Shown here: in pieces, positions 33,301 to 44,520 of the stretch
Layout of the letters: every line of letters starts with the position of its first letter
How positions within the stretch are numbered: position 1 is the stretch's first letter
NCBI GenBank assembly: GCA_049999765.1
Contig: JBNGIQ010008998.1
Coordinates: 23,141-87,140 of the forward strand
DNA from: Phaeoceros laevis
Lineage: Eukaryota > Anthocerotophyta > Anthocerotopsida > Notothyladales
DNA length: 64,000 bases
Reading direction: 5' to 3'
The notes under the pieces: generated by a model
Databases searched by the model: none
What the model was told of the DNA's origin: nothing
Seen by the model: the letters and a program-made list of their open reading frames with translations, nothing else
Program-made: the position numbers and the translations under genes

Positions 33301-35235
33301 CTAGCCTAGTACGTTAGGAACACTGTGAGAAAGGGCCTGGATTGACAACGTGCTCTACAAGATAGACCTCAGGTATAGGGAGAAGAGGGAAAAAGTAAGC
33401 CCAACAACTGGACCATCATGTTCACACTGGCGAGGGGACCGGCCCACGGTCACAAAACATACCTTGCGCTTTTTCTCATTGCGAGCCCGTTCCTGCTCTT
33501 GGTAGAGATTTAGATTTTCAGGTTCAAAAGCTTTTGTCGTTGCCAAGGCTTGGAGTAGTGCGTGGGGGGCATGGGGATGGTGACCCTCTATACCAAAGCT
33601 AGTAAAACCTTCCAGACGTTGCCCTCCCTCAAAGTTCAAGTCATTTGGAGGAATCAACCCACTAGCCCCGGCTTCAGATGGAGGGAACACACTAGGCCCC
33701 ACACCTGGAACTCTTCCCTGGAAATATACATCCCCTGGTGCATAGGGTTCATTTGCAGCAAATAGAGGTCCTGGTTGAGTGAGAGAACGAACCCTAGAAG
33801 CTGCAACCACATCATAAGGCCTCTCAGCATTTGGGTACAAGTTCAATTGTGTTGTCCTATCATAGAAATGAGGCTCCTCAGGTCTTCCAGTCGGCTGTTC
33901 CGGGATGAACTGATATTCACGAACTGGTCTCTGCTGCGGCTGGGCATTTGAAGTGGAGGCTGATTTCAACGTTGCCTTGCGCTTGGCCACAGTGGAAGTA
34001 GGCAATGGTGGCCGACTTCGTGCAGCAGCCTGAGAAACAGCACACAGTAAATGAGATTCATTTTGTCAGTACTAAAATCAATGATGATGCAAAGAAACCC
34101 AGCAGCGGCCATGAATTGTGAACAACGAAGCAGCGGAGAGGCGGACATGCACCTTCACTTTTCTGGCATTAAGCCCACGCCGCACTGGTACCTTGGATAC
34201 ATCCTCTGCAACTTCACCAGGGGGTACAGAAAGGTCGCGCTCTGGACAGACAGGCAAGCTGGGGCTCAGAGGAGAACAAGAGCAGCAGGCATTGCAACAA
34301 AGGGAGGTGTTGGAAGACGTGCGAACCTATCGTGGGAGCGCCAAAGCCAGCGGGAGGGATAGGGTCGAACTCGACCCCGAGAGGGGGGCCATCCTCTCGC
34401 ACAGGCTCACCCAACTGCTTCTCCACAGCTGCAACGGCAGCACCTTCTGCAGCTGCGCGCTTGTTCTTCGCGGTGGGGCGCCTCCTGGCAGCAGGCGATG
34501 CCTCCGGATTCTTCCTCCTAGGCTTGGGAACGGCCGGAACCGCCTCCTCCCACTCAAAGCCTTCCATGCCTTCCTGCTGCTGCTGCTGCTTGTGCTTGAC
34601 CTGCTGCTGCTTAACTTCATCCGCAGCCACGGCGGAGGTTCCTAATGCTCCTGCAGCCGCTGATACTGTTGCTCCTGCTTCGGGAGGTTGCGGGGGGGCG
34701 AGCGCCAGCGCTGGCGGCTCCTCGAGCACAGGCTGAGCAGGGGGCGCTTTCTCCTTCTTCGCCTTCTTGGGCGCACTGGGGTTATCGTCCTCTTTGCCCT
34801 TCCTGTCTTTCAATCTGCGATGGCAGAACCACATCTGCAGCTGCTTATCCGTGAGGTTGAGGGCAGCTGACAGCTCCGCCCGCATGGCTTCCATGGGATA
34901 CCGGTCCTCTGCCCAGGCAACATGTCATCAGAGGCGTAACCACCATGGTGCCGGACCCGAATCGGACGGAATTGACGCAAAGCACAACGGACGGTCTACC
35001 AGCAGTAGTAGCTGGCGCAGCTAGCAAAGCCAAGCCAAAGCCAAGCCATGCCAAGCACAAGAGAGACACCAAAGCCAAGCAAGCCAGCCAGCCAGCCAGC
35101 AGCAAAACACATACACATCACACCACCACTGCACCACCAACCTGCATATGCCTTCTCCAAAGCGTCCAGCTGCTCCTTGGACTTCATCCTGCGCTTGCGG
35201 TCCCCGCCGCCGTCCTCCGTCTCCCCTCCAGCCAT
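27316..35235 (-). CDS. RLT: homeobox-DDT (RLT/RINGLET) chromatin remodelling subunit
   Basis: Eighteen exons in consistent phase give about 1930 residues: 35142-35235, 34327-34908, 34192-34241, 33463-34029, 33189-33254, about 32987-33100, 32630-32852, 32417-32517, 32226-32312, 31967-32119, 31725-31883, 31433-31642, 30523-31284, 29785-30351, 29020-29682, 28830-28934, 28464-28727, 27316-28341. An N-terminal homeodomain (RKRRMKSKEQLDALEKAYA to QLQMWFCHRRLKDRKGK) is followed by a Lys/Glu coiled coil and a DDT domain (KPFPPHVLRMKRPF, ENVGNAFM). Then come HARE-HTH (TPGTVKFAAFHILSLEG), WSD (LPLGFDRRRNRFWQF), a Cys-rich CSCNICHDLYW segment, an AT-hook (GRPRGRPPGRPR) and a Glu/Asp-rich tail. RLT proteins bind ISWI ATPases (CHR11/CHR17) and control nucleosome spacing and developmental genes. 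The 50-base micro-exon 34192-34241 and the 5' edge of exon 6 are the weakest points. Confidence 0.92.
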
Positions 35236-36374
35236 GACTGAACCACCTGGATCCGATCCCTCCTGCTACCCTCACCCTGATGCCCCAGAAGACCTGGCTG
35301 CCAGGCCCGTCACGGCCGCCCGCTGTACGCCCGCCACCACAGAGACGAGAATACAAGAGGCTAGCCGACGGGCTAGAGCTGGCCCCAGGCCGCCATCAAT
35401 TGCCGCAGAGGCGGGCTCAAGATCTGGGGCCAGCGCGAGACAAGGACGAAGGCAAGCAAGCTCCAGAGGGTGGCATGGGAAACGACTCAACACACTGATG
35501 ACTATCTTCTTCTCATCTCGCGAGAGGACGGGGGGGGCGCGAACCTAGCGCCGTGCATGTCAAAGACGTTGGAAGCAGCAGGTATGCAGCAGCCCTCCCC
35601 CACGCCGTACAGCAGCCGAGCAGAGCATGGCAGAGCCGAGATAGGGGCGTGGGCGAGGATTGCAATGCAAGGGAGGACTCATTCCAAGGTCGCGGCCGCA
35701 CGCAAGGCCAAGGCGGAGGCAGGACCTGGCAGGCAGCGATTGCTTGGCTACTGGTACTGCTGCTGCTGCTGCTACGACCAACGACGATGTCTGATCGAGC
35801 CCAGCCACCTGCTCCTCCTGCTCCTGTGTAATTTCTATTTCTATTTCTAAGATAGTAGTAGTCGTCCATGGCGTAGCCAGCCAGCACAGGCACGCACGGG
35901 TTTGGATTTGGGTGAGTGACCGAGTGATTGAGCGTGTGAGTGAGTGAAAGAAAGAAAGAATGCATGAATGAGAAAGTGTCAAGTTCGGTCCGCCGGTGCG
36001 CCGCCTGGAGCCCTGTTTGTTGCGACTGGCCTGGGCCTGCCTTTGCTGCTTGATGAGAGTCTCTCTCTTATTAGCAAATGACGCAAGTTTAAGCCTGTAT
36101 GTATGCCTGCCTGTGGGTTGTTGTCGTTGTCACCTTGGGCCTCCTAGAAATCCGCCACCTGCCCAGCGTCGTCCCCCAGCTCTCCCACATCATGTCTCTG
36201 GAGGAGTTTAAACCCAGTCCCTAGGAGTCCGCGGATTCCCAGTGCTCGTACCTGCCGCTGTGTTTGTGGTGCGAACGGGATACTCTAACGGCTGTTCAGT
36301 TGTGCAAACGGATGGACGTCCCAGCCATCCTCTCTCTCTTGGCGCAGCATCAAGACAGCTGACAAGCACAAGGT

Positions 36375-36403
36375 GGGGGGGGTGAAGGGGGGGGACGGGG
36401 GGG
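36375..36403 (+). other. G-quadruplex-prone G tract
   Basis: Three runs of seven to eight G residues separated by tgaa and ac lie within 29 bases; the long runs can supply the four G blocks needed for an intramolecular quadruplex. It lies in the gene-poor interval 35.24-38.59 kb, in which I find no convincing gene apart from the short unassigned frames reported separately. Confidence 0.6.
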
Positions 36404-38593
36404 ATGACAACATGCAAGAAGCAGTAGGGCAGCTGGACGACCATGGCACTGACACCCAGTAGACTATTCGAGGCTTTCCGTGAATTCATCGAACAGGCAG
36501 CCAGGCTACTACGCTATCTCCACCAGTCCAGTCCAGGCCGGCCGTTCCCACCTGTTGATGAGAGAAAGATGATTTCCGGGATTCAAGCCTAGCCTGGTCG
36601 TGATGGGAGTGCGGGTGATGGGTGTGGGGTCCTCAGCTTCGTCGGCAGCAGCCAATGCCTCATCCCTTCCAACCCGACCTTTTATTTTTTGCTCATACTG
36701 TATGATACCAGATCGGCTTCCGAAATGTGTTGGGAGCGGGATTGACCGACCCTCCCAACGTTGAGTTCAGTGCCTTCCGCGCACTCCGCGCATGGCGGCA
36801 AGTGCAGTGGTAGAGCAGGCAGCCTATGATTTCTGCAATCCAAGAACACCCGCTAGGGCAAAGCTTCTCTCTTCCCAAGGATGCCATTTCCAAACACCTG
36901 TAATTACTGGCTGGCTAGGGCTGGCATGATGGCCTAAGCTAGGGCTGGCTGGTCCAAGAACGTACCCTTTCTTCACTCCGGAATCACGCTCTGTCTCTTT
37001 CCGCCTGCGCGCCTACTGCGCCATTCTACAGCGGCACATCCTTCCGCAATCATGCGTAACCTTCCTGGCACGGGAGCGGGACCACTTGACTCACCTCGAT
37101 ATTCTCCGCCATTTGTATCACACGCTCCTGTGTAGACTACTAGCTTTTGCAACAGCTCACACTGTATGCCATTGCCTCCTGCTAGATGTGCAATACACAT
37201 CTACCCCCAACCAAGCACACAGGGTAGCTCGGTAGAATATGCCGCAGTTACCGATCGATGTCGTCAGTGCAACCAGGTTGTTCGCTCATTTCTATTCCTG
37301 CATTGACTTTGATTCCGATGCAGTATGACAGCGCCTATTAATAATAAATGGCAACCAACCAGACACCCAAGGTTCGCGCATCCTCATGATCTGTCCCGAA
37401 CTTGAGATGAAAAGATAGACATCTTCCGGGATAACTTCAGGCCTTTTAGCGAGGCCTACTGGGGGAAAGCAGCGAAGCAGCCCGGTTATGTATCATTTTG
37501 CTGTTACTGTGCTCGTCTGATTGGGATTCCTGTCAGCAAGTAAGTCACTGGAACCCCATCCCCCATAGCTGAGCCTGGCCACGCCGAAACCCTCCTCACA
37601 TACAGTACAGACCTCAGTAGCAAGCCCTTCCCACCTGTTCAAAGCCCCACGGTTAGATGGCCCTGCAAATGTCGTAGGTGAAGAGGACTCCGAGGCACAC
37701 AGTAGGTTGCTAGTGGTACACAGCGAGGTCACCTTACCATCCAGCCTGTGCGGAAATACAAAACAGGGCACCTAGTCTGGATCTGGCCTCTATGAAGAAT
37801 TTTAGCACCTTCTGGGATTTGCTGTCGCGCTCGCAACCGATACAGCCGTAAAAATCTGAGATCTTCCAGGGCAGTCGGGCAGTCACATGCGGTCATCACT
37901 GGCCTCAATTCTGTAAACTGCTTGTCCAAATTCACATAAGCCAGAATTCCATACATGTGCCAGTTGCCAATAGCAAGCCCGCAAGTTGAAGACTGTGTGC
38001 CTGCTGGTGAATTACTTCAATCTCGGATAGGACAAGTCGACCATCACCAATTGCTTGTCCTTGACAAACGAACGAAAGACTGTCCAACAGCAAGGCTTCA
38101 TCCTCCTGGAAGGTATCCGCATAGTGCGAGAAGCAGCCTGTGAGCAGAAAGAAAGATGCTGGAAGGCCAGATTGTTCTCTTCCTTGCAGACTTGTTTGTT
38201 GCTCCATCGTTTCATCCAACATTGGGGCTAGCCCGTGCTTTGCGGACAGAGAAGCGCTGTCCGCGTCTTCTTTTCCTTGGGAAACCTAACCTTGGCCAGC
38301 TCGCATGCCGGCGAGCTATGCCTCCCGTGGACGCACAACAAAGTATTGACAAGTCTGCTTGCCTGACGCAGATCCGTAACTACAGCGAAGAATCACAGAG
38401 TCAGGGACAGGGGGTGTCAGCCCGAATTCCTCCTACAGCAAACGCCAGGTCAGGATAAAAAAGACCGAGTCTTATTAAATCGGCTGGTCCGCCAAATAGG
38501 GTCCTTATTACCGGCTGAAAGCTGAAACCCTCACTCGACTGGGTGGCGAGAGGAGAATTTTGTGAAGCGGTATCAGTTGTGCGAGTTGGCATC

Positions 38594-39168
38594 ATGTCTT
38601 GGCGAGCGCAACTGACCCGCACATTCCGGGAGCTCCGGATCCATCTCTGCCAGACCTCCGAATCCAGCAATTCCACCAGGTACTCTGTAACCTCCTCCTG
38701 GAATCCTCGCATAGACTAGCCATCACAAGGTTGATTCATCATGAATGATGCTGCTTCTGACCTATGTTTGATTTGCGCCTAGTACAGAGAATTCATCGTG
38801 CGTAACTATGAGGATTTGAAGCTTCTCAATCCCAGGCTGCCCATTTTAATACGTGAATGCTCTGGCATCCAACCCTGCCTTTGGGCTCGATTTGGTAAGT
38901 ACTCGAACCCGTGTTGTATGCTTTTGTCTCCTCTAGAGTGCGAAGTTCGGTTTCTGCAGACTTCTAGTTGTTGTCTGCGGCCCTGTCTTTCATGAGGGAA
39001 AGTCCTCTGTCTCGTGCAGACCGTGGAGTGGAGCAGAGAGTTTCCTTAGATGGCCTTGATGTCTACCAAATTGAGGGCAAGTTAGAAGAACTTGCCAAAG
39101 CCGGAGGTGCTAGGATTCTGGCTGCAGAGGAACATCCAGTGGAGGAACAGCGGGTTGTAGGTGCCTAG
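38594..39168 (+). CDS. NDUFA2: NADH dehydrogenase (complex I) B8 subunit, NDUFA2-like
   Basis: Exons 38594-38679, 38788-38894 and 39020-39168 join in phase (ccaccag/gtactc, gtacag/agaatt, tttg/gtaagt, gtgcag/accg) to 113 residues. [19 protein letters not shown] opens as in plant B8 proteins. [29 protein letters not shown] and WARF are the family core, and the two cysteines of LC and REC correspond to the redox pair of the thioredoxin-like fold. It is a small accessory subunit of the mitochondrial complex I matrix arm. A C-terminal extension (about 12-15 residues, ending VEEQRVVGA) is longer than in the roughly 98-residue angiosperm proteins. The single exons are too short to stand out as ORFs; recognition rests on the splice-joined core. 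Confidence 0.9.
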
Positions 39169-39396
39169 TTTGCAGGTTTCCCTTCTCTACGCAGGCACCT
39201 GAACAAGTGCCAGGCAGACTGCTCGTTGGTCAACACCAGCTCTGGTCTATGAAGTTTGTGATCTTTGATCATGCTATCAAATGTGAAATGTATCTTCTTT
39301 CACCCGAACTTGTCGACTCATAGCTCACTGCTGTAAGAAAGGCTGCATCTGCAGTAGGACTGTCTGAATGTAGTCTGGACAGTACAGCCATGACCG

Positions 39397-39660
39397 TCAA
39401 CTGGAGGGCTGAATTTGAACTCTTGTTAAATAACAGATCGGCTCATGTATACATTGTAAAACCGAACTTCTTCCGACCTGTAATTCAGGTGACAAAACTC
39501 CTCTAGGTTTGACAGATGGATCCGTGCCTTTCAGAATTGAGTCCACCAATATCCTGTAAACTGCCTCCGCACTCTGAATGCCTCCCCAAGTGATGTAGTC
39601 AGGAGCCATTTCGGGCCCTGTTGAGCCGTTGAGCCAAATGCGGACCTGCTCTGCGTAAAC
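39397..39660 (-). other. possible exon, unassigned
   Basis: Downstream and antisense of the B8 gene a frame runs from an acceptor-like gcagagcag through VRIWLNGSTGPEMAPDYI and SAEAVYRILVDSILKG before losing coding character. It reads like protein but has no recognised family and no partner exon that I can join. It may be a gene relic. Confidence 0.25.
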
Positions 39661-40278
39661 CCTAAGTGCTTTTTATATCACAATTTGCTGGCTTACACAA
39701 AACAATGATAAGTCATGTGCAAAATATGAGATGTCTCCGTCAGTTTATCTATCTACGTAAAGCTTTCCTGGTATATACTTCCACCTGGCCGTGTCTTGCA
39801 AAACTTGTGTGGCCTAGATTTGTCGCTTCTTAGGACGAGGGACCGACCAAGTAGACTAGGATGCCAATAACCTCCGAGTTGCAGCCTTTTCGACAAACCG
39901 GTCGAATTGGATCCCTGCTCCCGACTAATCACTTAGGAAAATAGGAAGGAAGAAGGAAAGAAAATTTAGTCCGCTGCTGGATTTCAAGGCACTCTCACAA
40001 GGGTTCATGGGGGACGTCCTAAGAAACCCATATACATGTCCATTCAAAGCCAAACAAAGTGGTATTTCAACTCATTGTCCTTTATTGGACCTATTGGACA
40101 TGTAGTAAATTACTCCTACTACTTCTTCTTCTTTTTTCTTTTATTTTGCGCAATAGTTATTCTTCGTCGTCTTCTTATTCTTCTTCGTTTTCTTGTTCAC
40201 TCGACCTTTGTGCCCATAAATAAGCACATAATTTAGTTTCTTCTTCTTAACGCGTACGTTTAAAAGCATCAAAGCTTA

Positions 40279-40790
40279 TATATATTGGTAGCATTTGGAA
40301 GCCCCACTCAAAGCTTGAATAGAGGTGGGCATGTTTCTCATGCAATATGTTGCAAATACCTTATATATATTTGGTAGCATTTGGAAGCCCCACTCAAAGC
40401 TTGAAGAGAGGTGGGCATTTTTCTCATGCAATACGTTGCAAATACCATAGTTAAGTTTTTGATGAGTAACATCAACCAGCTCACAAGATGAAGAAGCAGG
40501 TGCCACATTCTTACAACTCAGGCCACATCTCCACCTTTCATTGATTTGAGGTGTGGTCTTCTAGAGTTGTAGTGAGTGCTGTAGTATCCATACTCCACCT
40601 TTGAGCGATTTGAGGTGTGGCCTTCTACAATTGTAGTAACTGCTCTACCTAGTAAACACCAAACACCATACAAAAAAATTATTCTATTCTATTCCTACCA
40701 ATGTGTTACTGCTCTACCTAGTAAACACCAAACACCATACAAAAAAATTATTCTATTCTATTCCTACCAATGTGTTGCCTACCAATGTGT
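40279..40790. repeat. three successive tandem duplications
   Basis: An 85-bp unit with ggtagcatttggaagccc and caaagcttgaa is present twice (about 40279-40363 and 40364-40447). A unit of about 60 bp with gatttgaggtgtgg and ttctagagttgtagt is present twice (40527-40588, 40589-40645). A 69-bp unit with gctctacctagtaaacacc and attctattctattcctacc is present twice (40642-40710, 40711-40778), followed by a 14-bp duplication ending near 40790. The interval 39.7-41.2 kb has no gene that I can support. Confidence 0.85.
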
Positions 40791-41207
40791 TGGCTGTGAT
40801 AATATCACATGTCCAGGGCGTGACGGAGCTCAAGACACCTTTGTTCTTTCTCATCCTTTTTTTTTGTGAACCTGCAAATGTCTTTGTGTCTTATATTTAT
40901 TTGAAGTGATTGAGAGGAGTATCCTTCTTTCTCATACTTCTTATAGGAGGGACGTCATTTCAGTACTAGTAGTAGAAGAAGATTATGGTGTTTAGCCAAC
41001 TCCACATGGGAATTGAACACCCCGTCTTCACAGCCTCACACTATCATCCACATAATAGTAGTATACTATGTATATGTAGTAATAGGAGGAGGTGGTCTAT
41101 TTATCGTGCTTTGGGTAAAATGGGGTGTTGGATGTCTGGCGTTTCGTTGTAGCCGTTCAGTACAGCTGGTACAGCAGCCATTCATGAGGGCTCCACGTCA
41201 TTTGAAA

Positions 41208-41490
41208 GGCTCATCATCCATCACGCCTGGCTGCTCTCAGTAATGATGAATCCTCCAGGCAAACTAGCTATACTAACCAGGCTTGGTCAGCCGATCCCAC
41301 AGGTTCCTTGTGCCTCCTGCCCCCGCTGCCCACTCGAAGTCCCTCAGGCTCATCATCCATCACGCCTGGCTGCTCTCAGTGATGATGGATCCTCCAGGCA
41401 AGCTAGCTAACAAGACTTGGTCAGCCGATCGGACCACAGGTTTTTCTTGTGCCTGCTGCTCTCGCTGCCCGCATGCAGTCCCTCGCTCCT
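41208..41490. repeat. 139-bp tandem duplication just upstream of GT61 gene
   Basis: Copies 41208-41346 and 41347-41490 share ggctcatcatccatcacg, cctggctgctctcag, cctccaggcaa, cttggtcagccgatc and cttgtgcct in the same order, with small differences. The second copy ends about 60 bases before the GT61 start codon, so the duplication probably covers promoter or 5' UTR sequence. Confidence 0.85.
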
Positions 41491-41548
41491 TGAAAGTGGC
41501 CACCACTAGTACTGTGATGCCTTCTACTGGTCGGTTCGCGAGCTGGAA

Positions 41549-44263
41549 ATGGGCATGCGCGTGTGTGCCAGCTCGCAGCAGCTGCAAAAGACGGCAGGAG
41601 CAGCGACGACATTGGAGGTCAGGGACCGTGATGAATCCAGCAGCAGCCACGGCAAGCGGGGCGCTGCTGTGGTGGCGGCGAGCTCCAGGATACCACGGTT
41701 TTTGCTGGCGGGAATAATTTCGATGGTTTGCCTGCTGTGGGTGAGCACAGGTCCCGAGTATGTGCTCCTGCAGCGTATCAATGGCACTTCAGTGGGCGCT
41801 GTGTACGCGTCGGTCTACTGCCAAATGTATGCACAGAATTCCCTTACTGCGAGCTGGTTCCACATGGATGCGCTGGCCATGGTCACCGGATCAGCAACCA
41901 ATTGTTCGACTACCCAGCAGCAGCAGGCTACGCCGCAAGGTTCAGCAGAGTATGGAGGACAATCAGAGCATGGAGCAAGCGTGGAAAATGCAGGTTACGG
42001 CGTCAGATGGGGGCGGAATCAAGCTTGGGAGTACACCAATGTAAGCTCTGATAGTCACTGGCAGGAGGACGAGGAGGAGATGTTCCCGGAAGAGCTTAGG
42101 TTGTCAAGCCTCAGACTTACCAGCGTTGTGAAACCGGTCTACGGAGCAGAATGGAGGGGATTGTTATGTGGGTCTCCCACGGCAGCTATGGTGGATGTTC
42201 AGAGTAAGTGCCGCATGCACGTCCACCACAATTGTCCGCGATTGTTTGTTTTCCTTGGCCAAACTCGATTGCTCAAGAAGCAGAGGATTGATTCTCACTG
42301 ACCAGTGGTACCTACTGGTACAGCAGGAAAGGGGAAGACGGAAGGAACGGTGGCATGCCCCGCGTTTTGGCGGTGCAGCGATCCCAAAAGGGTCCCTCCA
42401 AAACTTTCGGCAATCTGCTGGGACCGAAAATTTCACGACCTCCCATTCCCAGCTTCTTTGCCCACGGAGGACTCCAAAGGTTTCCGCACCCCCCGCTTGG
42501 GAGAGACTACAGTGCATTTGAACAGCGAATTCCGCGGCGCTGCCTTGTTCATGCACAATGTATGTCACCTTTTCTTGTTCTGGTTCCAAGTCTGTCGGTT
42601 GTGGACAATTGATATCATGTAGAGGGGCGGGCTTACCCAAGGCTGAGGTAATTATTCGTGAACCATGGAACTAAGTGCCTTGCAAGTGGTTGGCTGCACA
42701 TGGTGGTGGTGCAGGTATACGCGAATGCGAGGGGTCAGGTGTTTGACTCCAAGTACCTGTTTCTCAAGGGAGGCTGTGGTGAAAAGATGGAGGACGTGTA
42801 CCTGAGGAACAGGAGCAGCATTGCTAGGCACGAGATTGTGATCAACCTGTCACATTCTCTCGGAGATAGTCACTACCATGGCATGGTGGAGCTCTTCTCC
42901 CGCTTTGTCCTCTTGCTACCCCTCATCCGGGCTCTGCCACATGTGCCAGTCCTCGTCACTGAAAGGGATGCGGAGGCTTTTGCTCAAATGCTGGAGCTTA
43001 TTGCCTCCACGTCAGGTGAAAAGGCTAAGAATACTCAAAGCTGTGCTTTAAATTTGATCTCTCAATGCTTGAGAGGATGTTCACTTGGAACTTGCATGCA
43101 AGCAAGCAGCCTGAGAAGTCAGTCTTCCTCCCAGAGAAACGGAATATTTCCTATAAGTACTCGAGGGCGTCCGTTTTTCTCACCACCAAGTTTTTGACTG
43201 GTCTGGCATGGTTTGTGAGCAGGTTTGAAGCATGTGAATGTGACATACATAAAGAGGTACTACTCCAACCATCGCAAGACGGTGGCAGAGCTGGTGTACG
43301 CTGACATGATGATCCTGGCGCACAACCCAGACTGCGGCTGCACAAGTGGGGCAGTGTGGAATTTCATCCGCCAGCAATACTTCAACATCCCCTACTCAAG
43401 GTAGCTCTTACTCTCCTCAAAATGTAGTGACCTGGCTCCTGGTTCTGTACTGACGACCATGGTAAACAAGTGAGTGCCATCCAGCAGGAAATTAAAGAAT
43501 TGTTCAGGACGAGTCAAAGTCAGTGTCCTGGAGTACTGGGCTCATTCATGCTGGTTGGGACCATTGCAGAGAAACCCCTATGCAGAAGGGCGAGCCGTGG
43601 TATGTGGTGCTGGGAGAGAGGACCAGGACCCGTGGCCTTGTCCAACACAAAGAAATTCTGTCCGGCTTGGTGTCACTGGTTGGCCAGGAGAGAGTGAAGG
43701 TGAGCTACCATCCATGCCCGTTAGAAGAAGGTCTAGTGACATTACACTGCTGCGCCCCAGTATTCACTGCCAGTTCCCTTGTGAAATTATCAAGTCCCCC
43801 AAGCAAGCATCTGCAAGCATCCATGGAGATTTGTCCTGAAACAGGTTGCTTGCAATAACCTCGCAAGCTTTTGTGGCTCCTGGATGGATACATGCAGGTC
43901 TTTTCCGACAGGGTGAAGTGGAGCAAGCAAGAGCAAAAAGAGTTGTTCAGGAACGCAGGCATTTTCATTGGCAGCCACGGGGCAGGCATGTCCAACATGA
44001 TATTCATGCCCTTCCACTCCTCCGTCATCGAAATCCGGCCCCACAACTTCTCCAACCCCTGCTACCATTGCACCGCAGACATGCTCCGTTTACCCTACTA
44101 CCGGATCGACAGTCCTGGAGGAAAGTCCAGCAACCTGACCGTAGACCTGGACAGGCTGCTGGGCCTCGTGGCTGCCATTGTCCAGGCCAAGGGCCGCTCT
44201 GTTCCCTTCTACGAGCCTCCAACAACGCAGCTGGCATTGGCCCTTGATGAATCAAACGATTAG
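41549..44263 (+). CDS. GT61 family glycosyltransferase (DUF563)
   Basis: Six exons in phase (41549-42203, 42327-42559, 42715-43015, 43223-43400, 43570-43699, 43898-44263) encode 620 residues. A signal anchor (RFLLAGIISMVCLLWV) follows about 50 cytosolic residues, then a Ser/Gln-rich stem. The catalytic domain has NLSHSLGDSHYHGMVELFSR, a family histidine block; KGEPWYVVLGERTRTRGL; and FIGSHGAGMSNMIFMP with IEIRPHNF, the conserved C-terminal GT61 signature. Members add xylose, arabinose or N-acetylglucosamine in the Golgi or ER to polysaccharides or glycoproteins; the donor cannot be told here. Start ATG 41549 precedes the anchor. It is convergent with the TBL gene, with 257 bases between stops. 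Confidence 0.88.
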
Positions 44264-44520
44264 CATTCTCAGGACTACTCCGTACACCTGTGGAGGAGCC
44301 ACTCACTGAATGCATCCGTCTTGTATAAACTTCCAGCTCTTGCAACCTTGAACATTCTTATTGTTCGAGTTGCCGAAGACAGAAAGATGAGCCTGGAACC
44401 TGATGGACTTGTGCGTCTTACCTGGTACAGACACTAGTTACTAGTGGGTATTCATACACTGGTCAAGCAGCTAGCTCACATTTGATGTTCAAGACCTGTA
44501 GGCGGCGGCGTACGCGTTAG

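Noticed and set aside
40279-40790. Possible CRISPR-like direct repeats
   Set aside because: Only two adjacent copies of each unit with no spacers, in a plant nuclear sequence.
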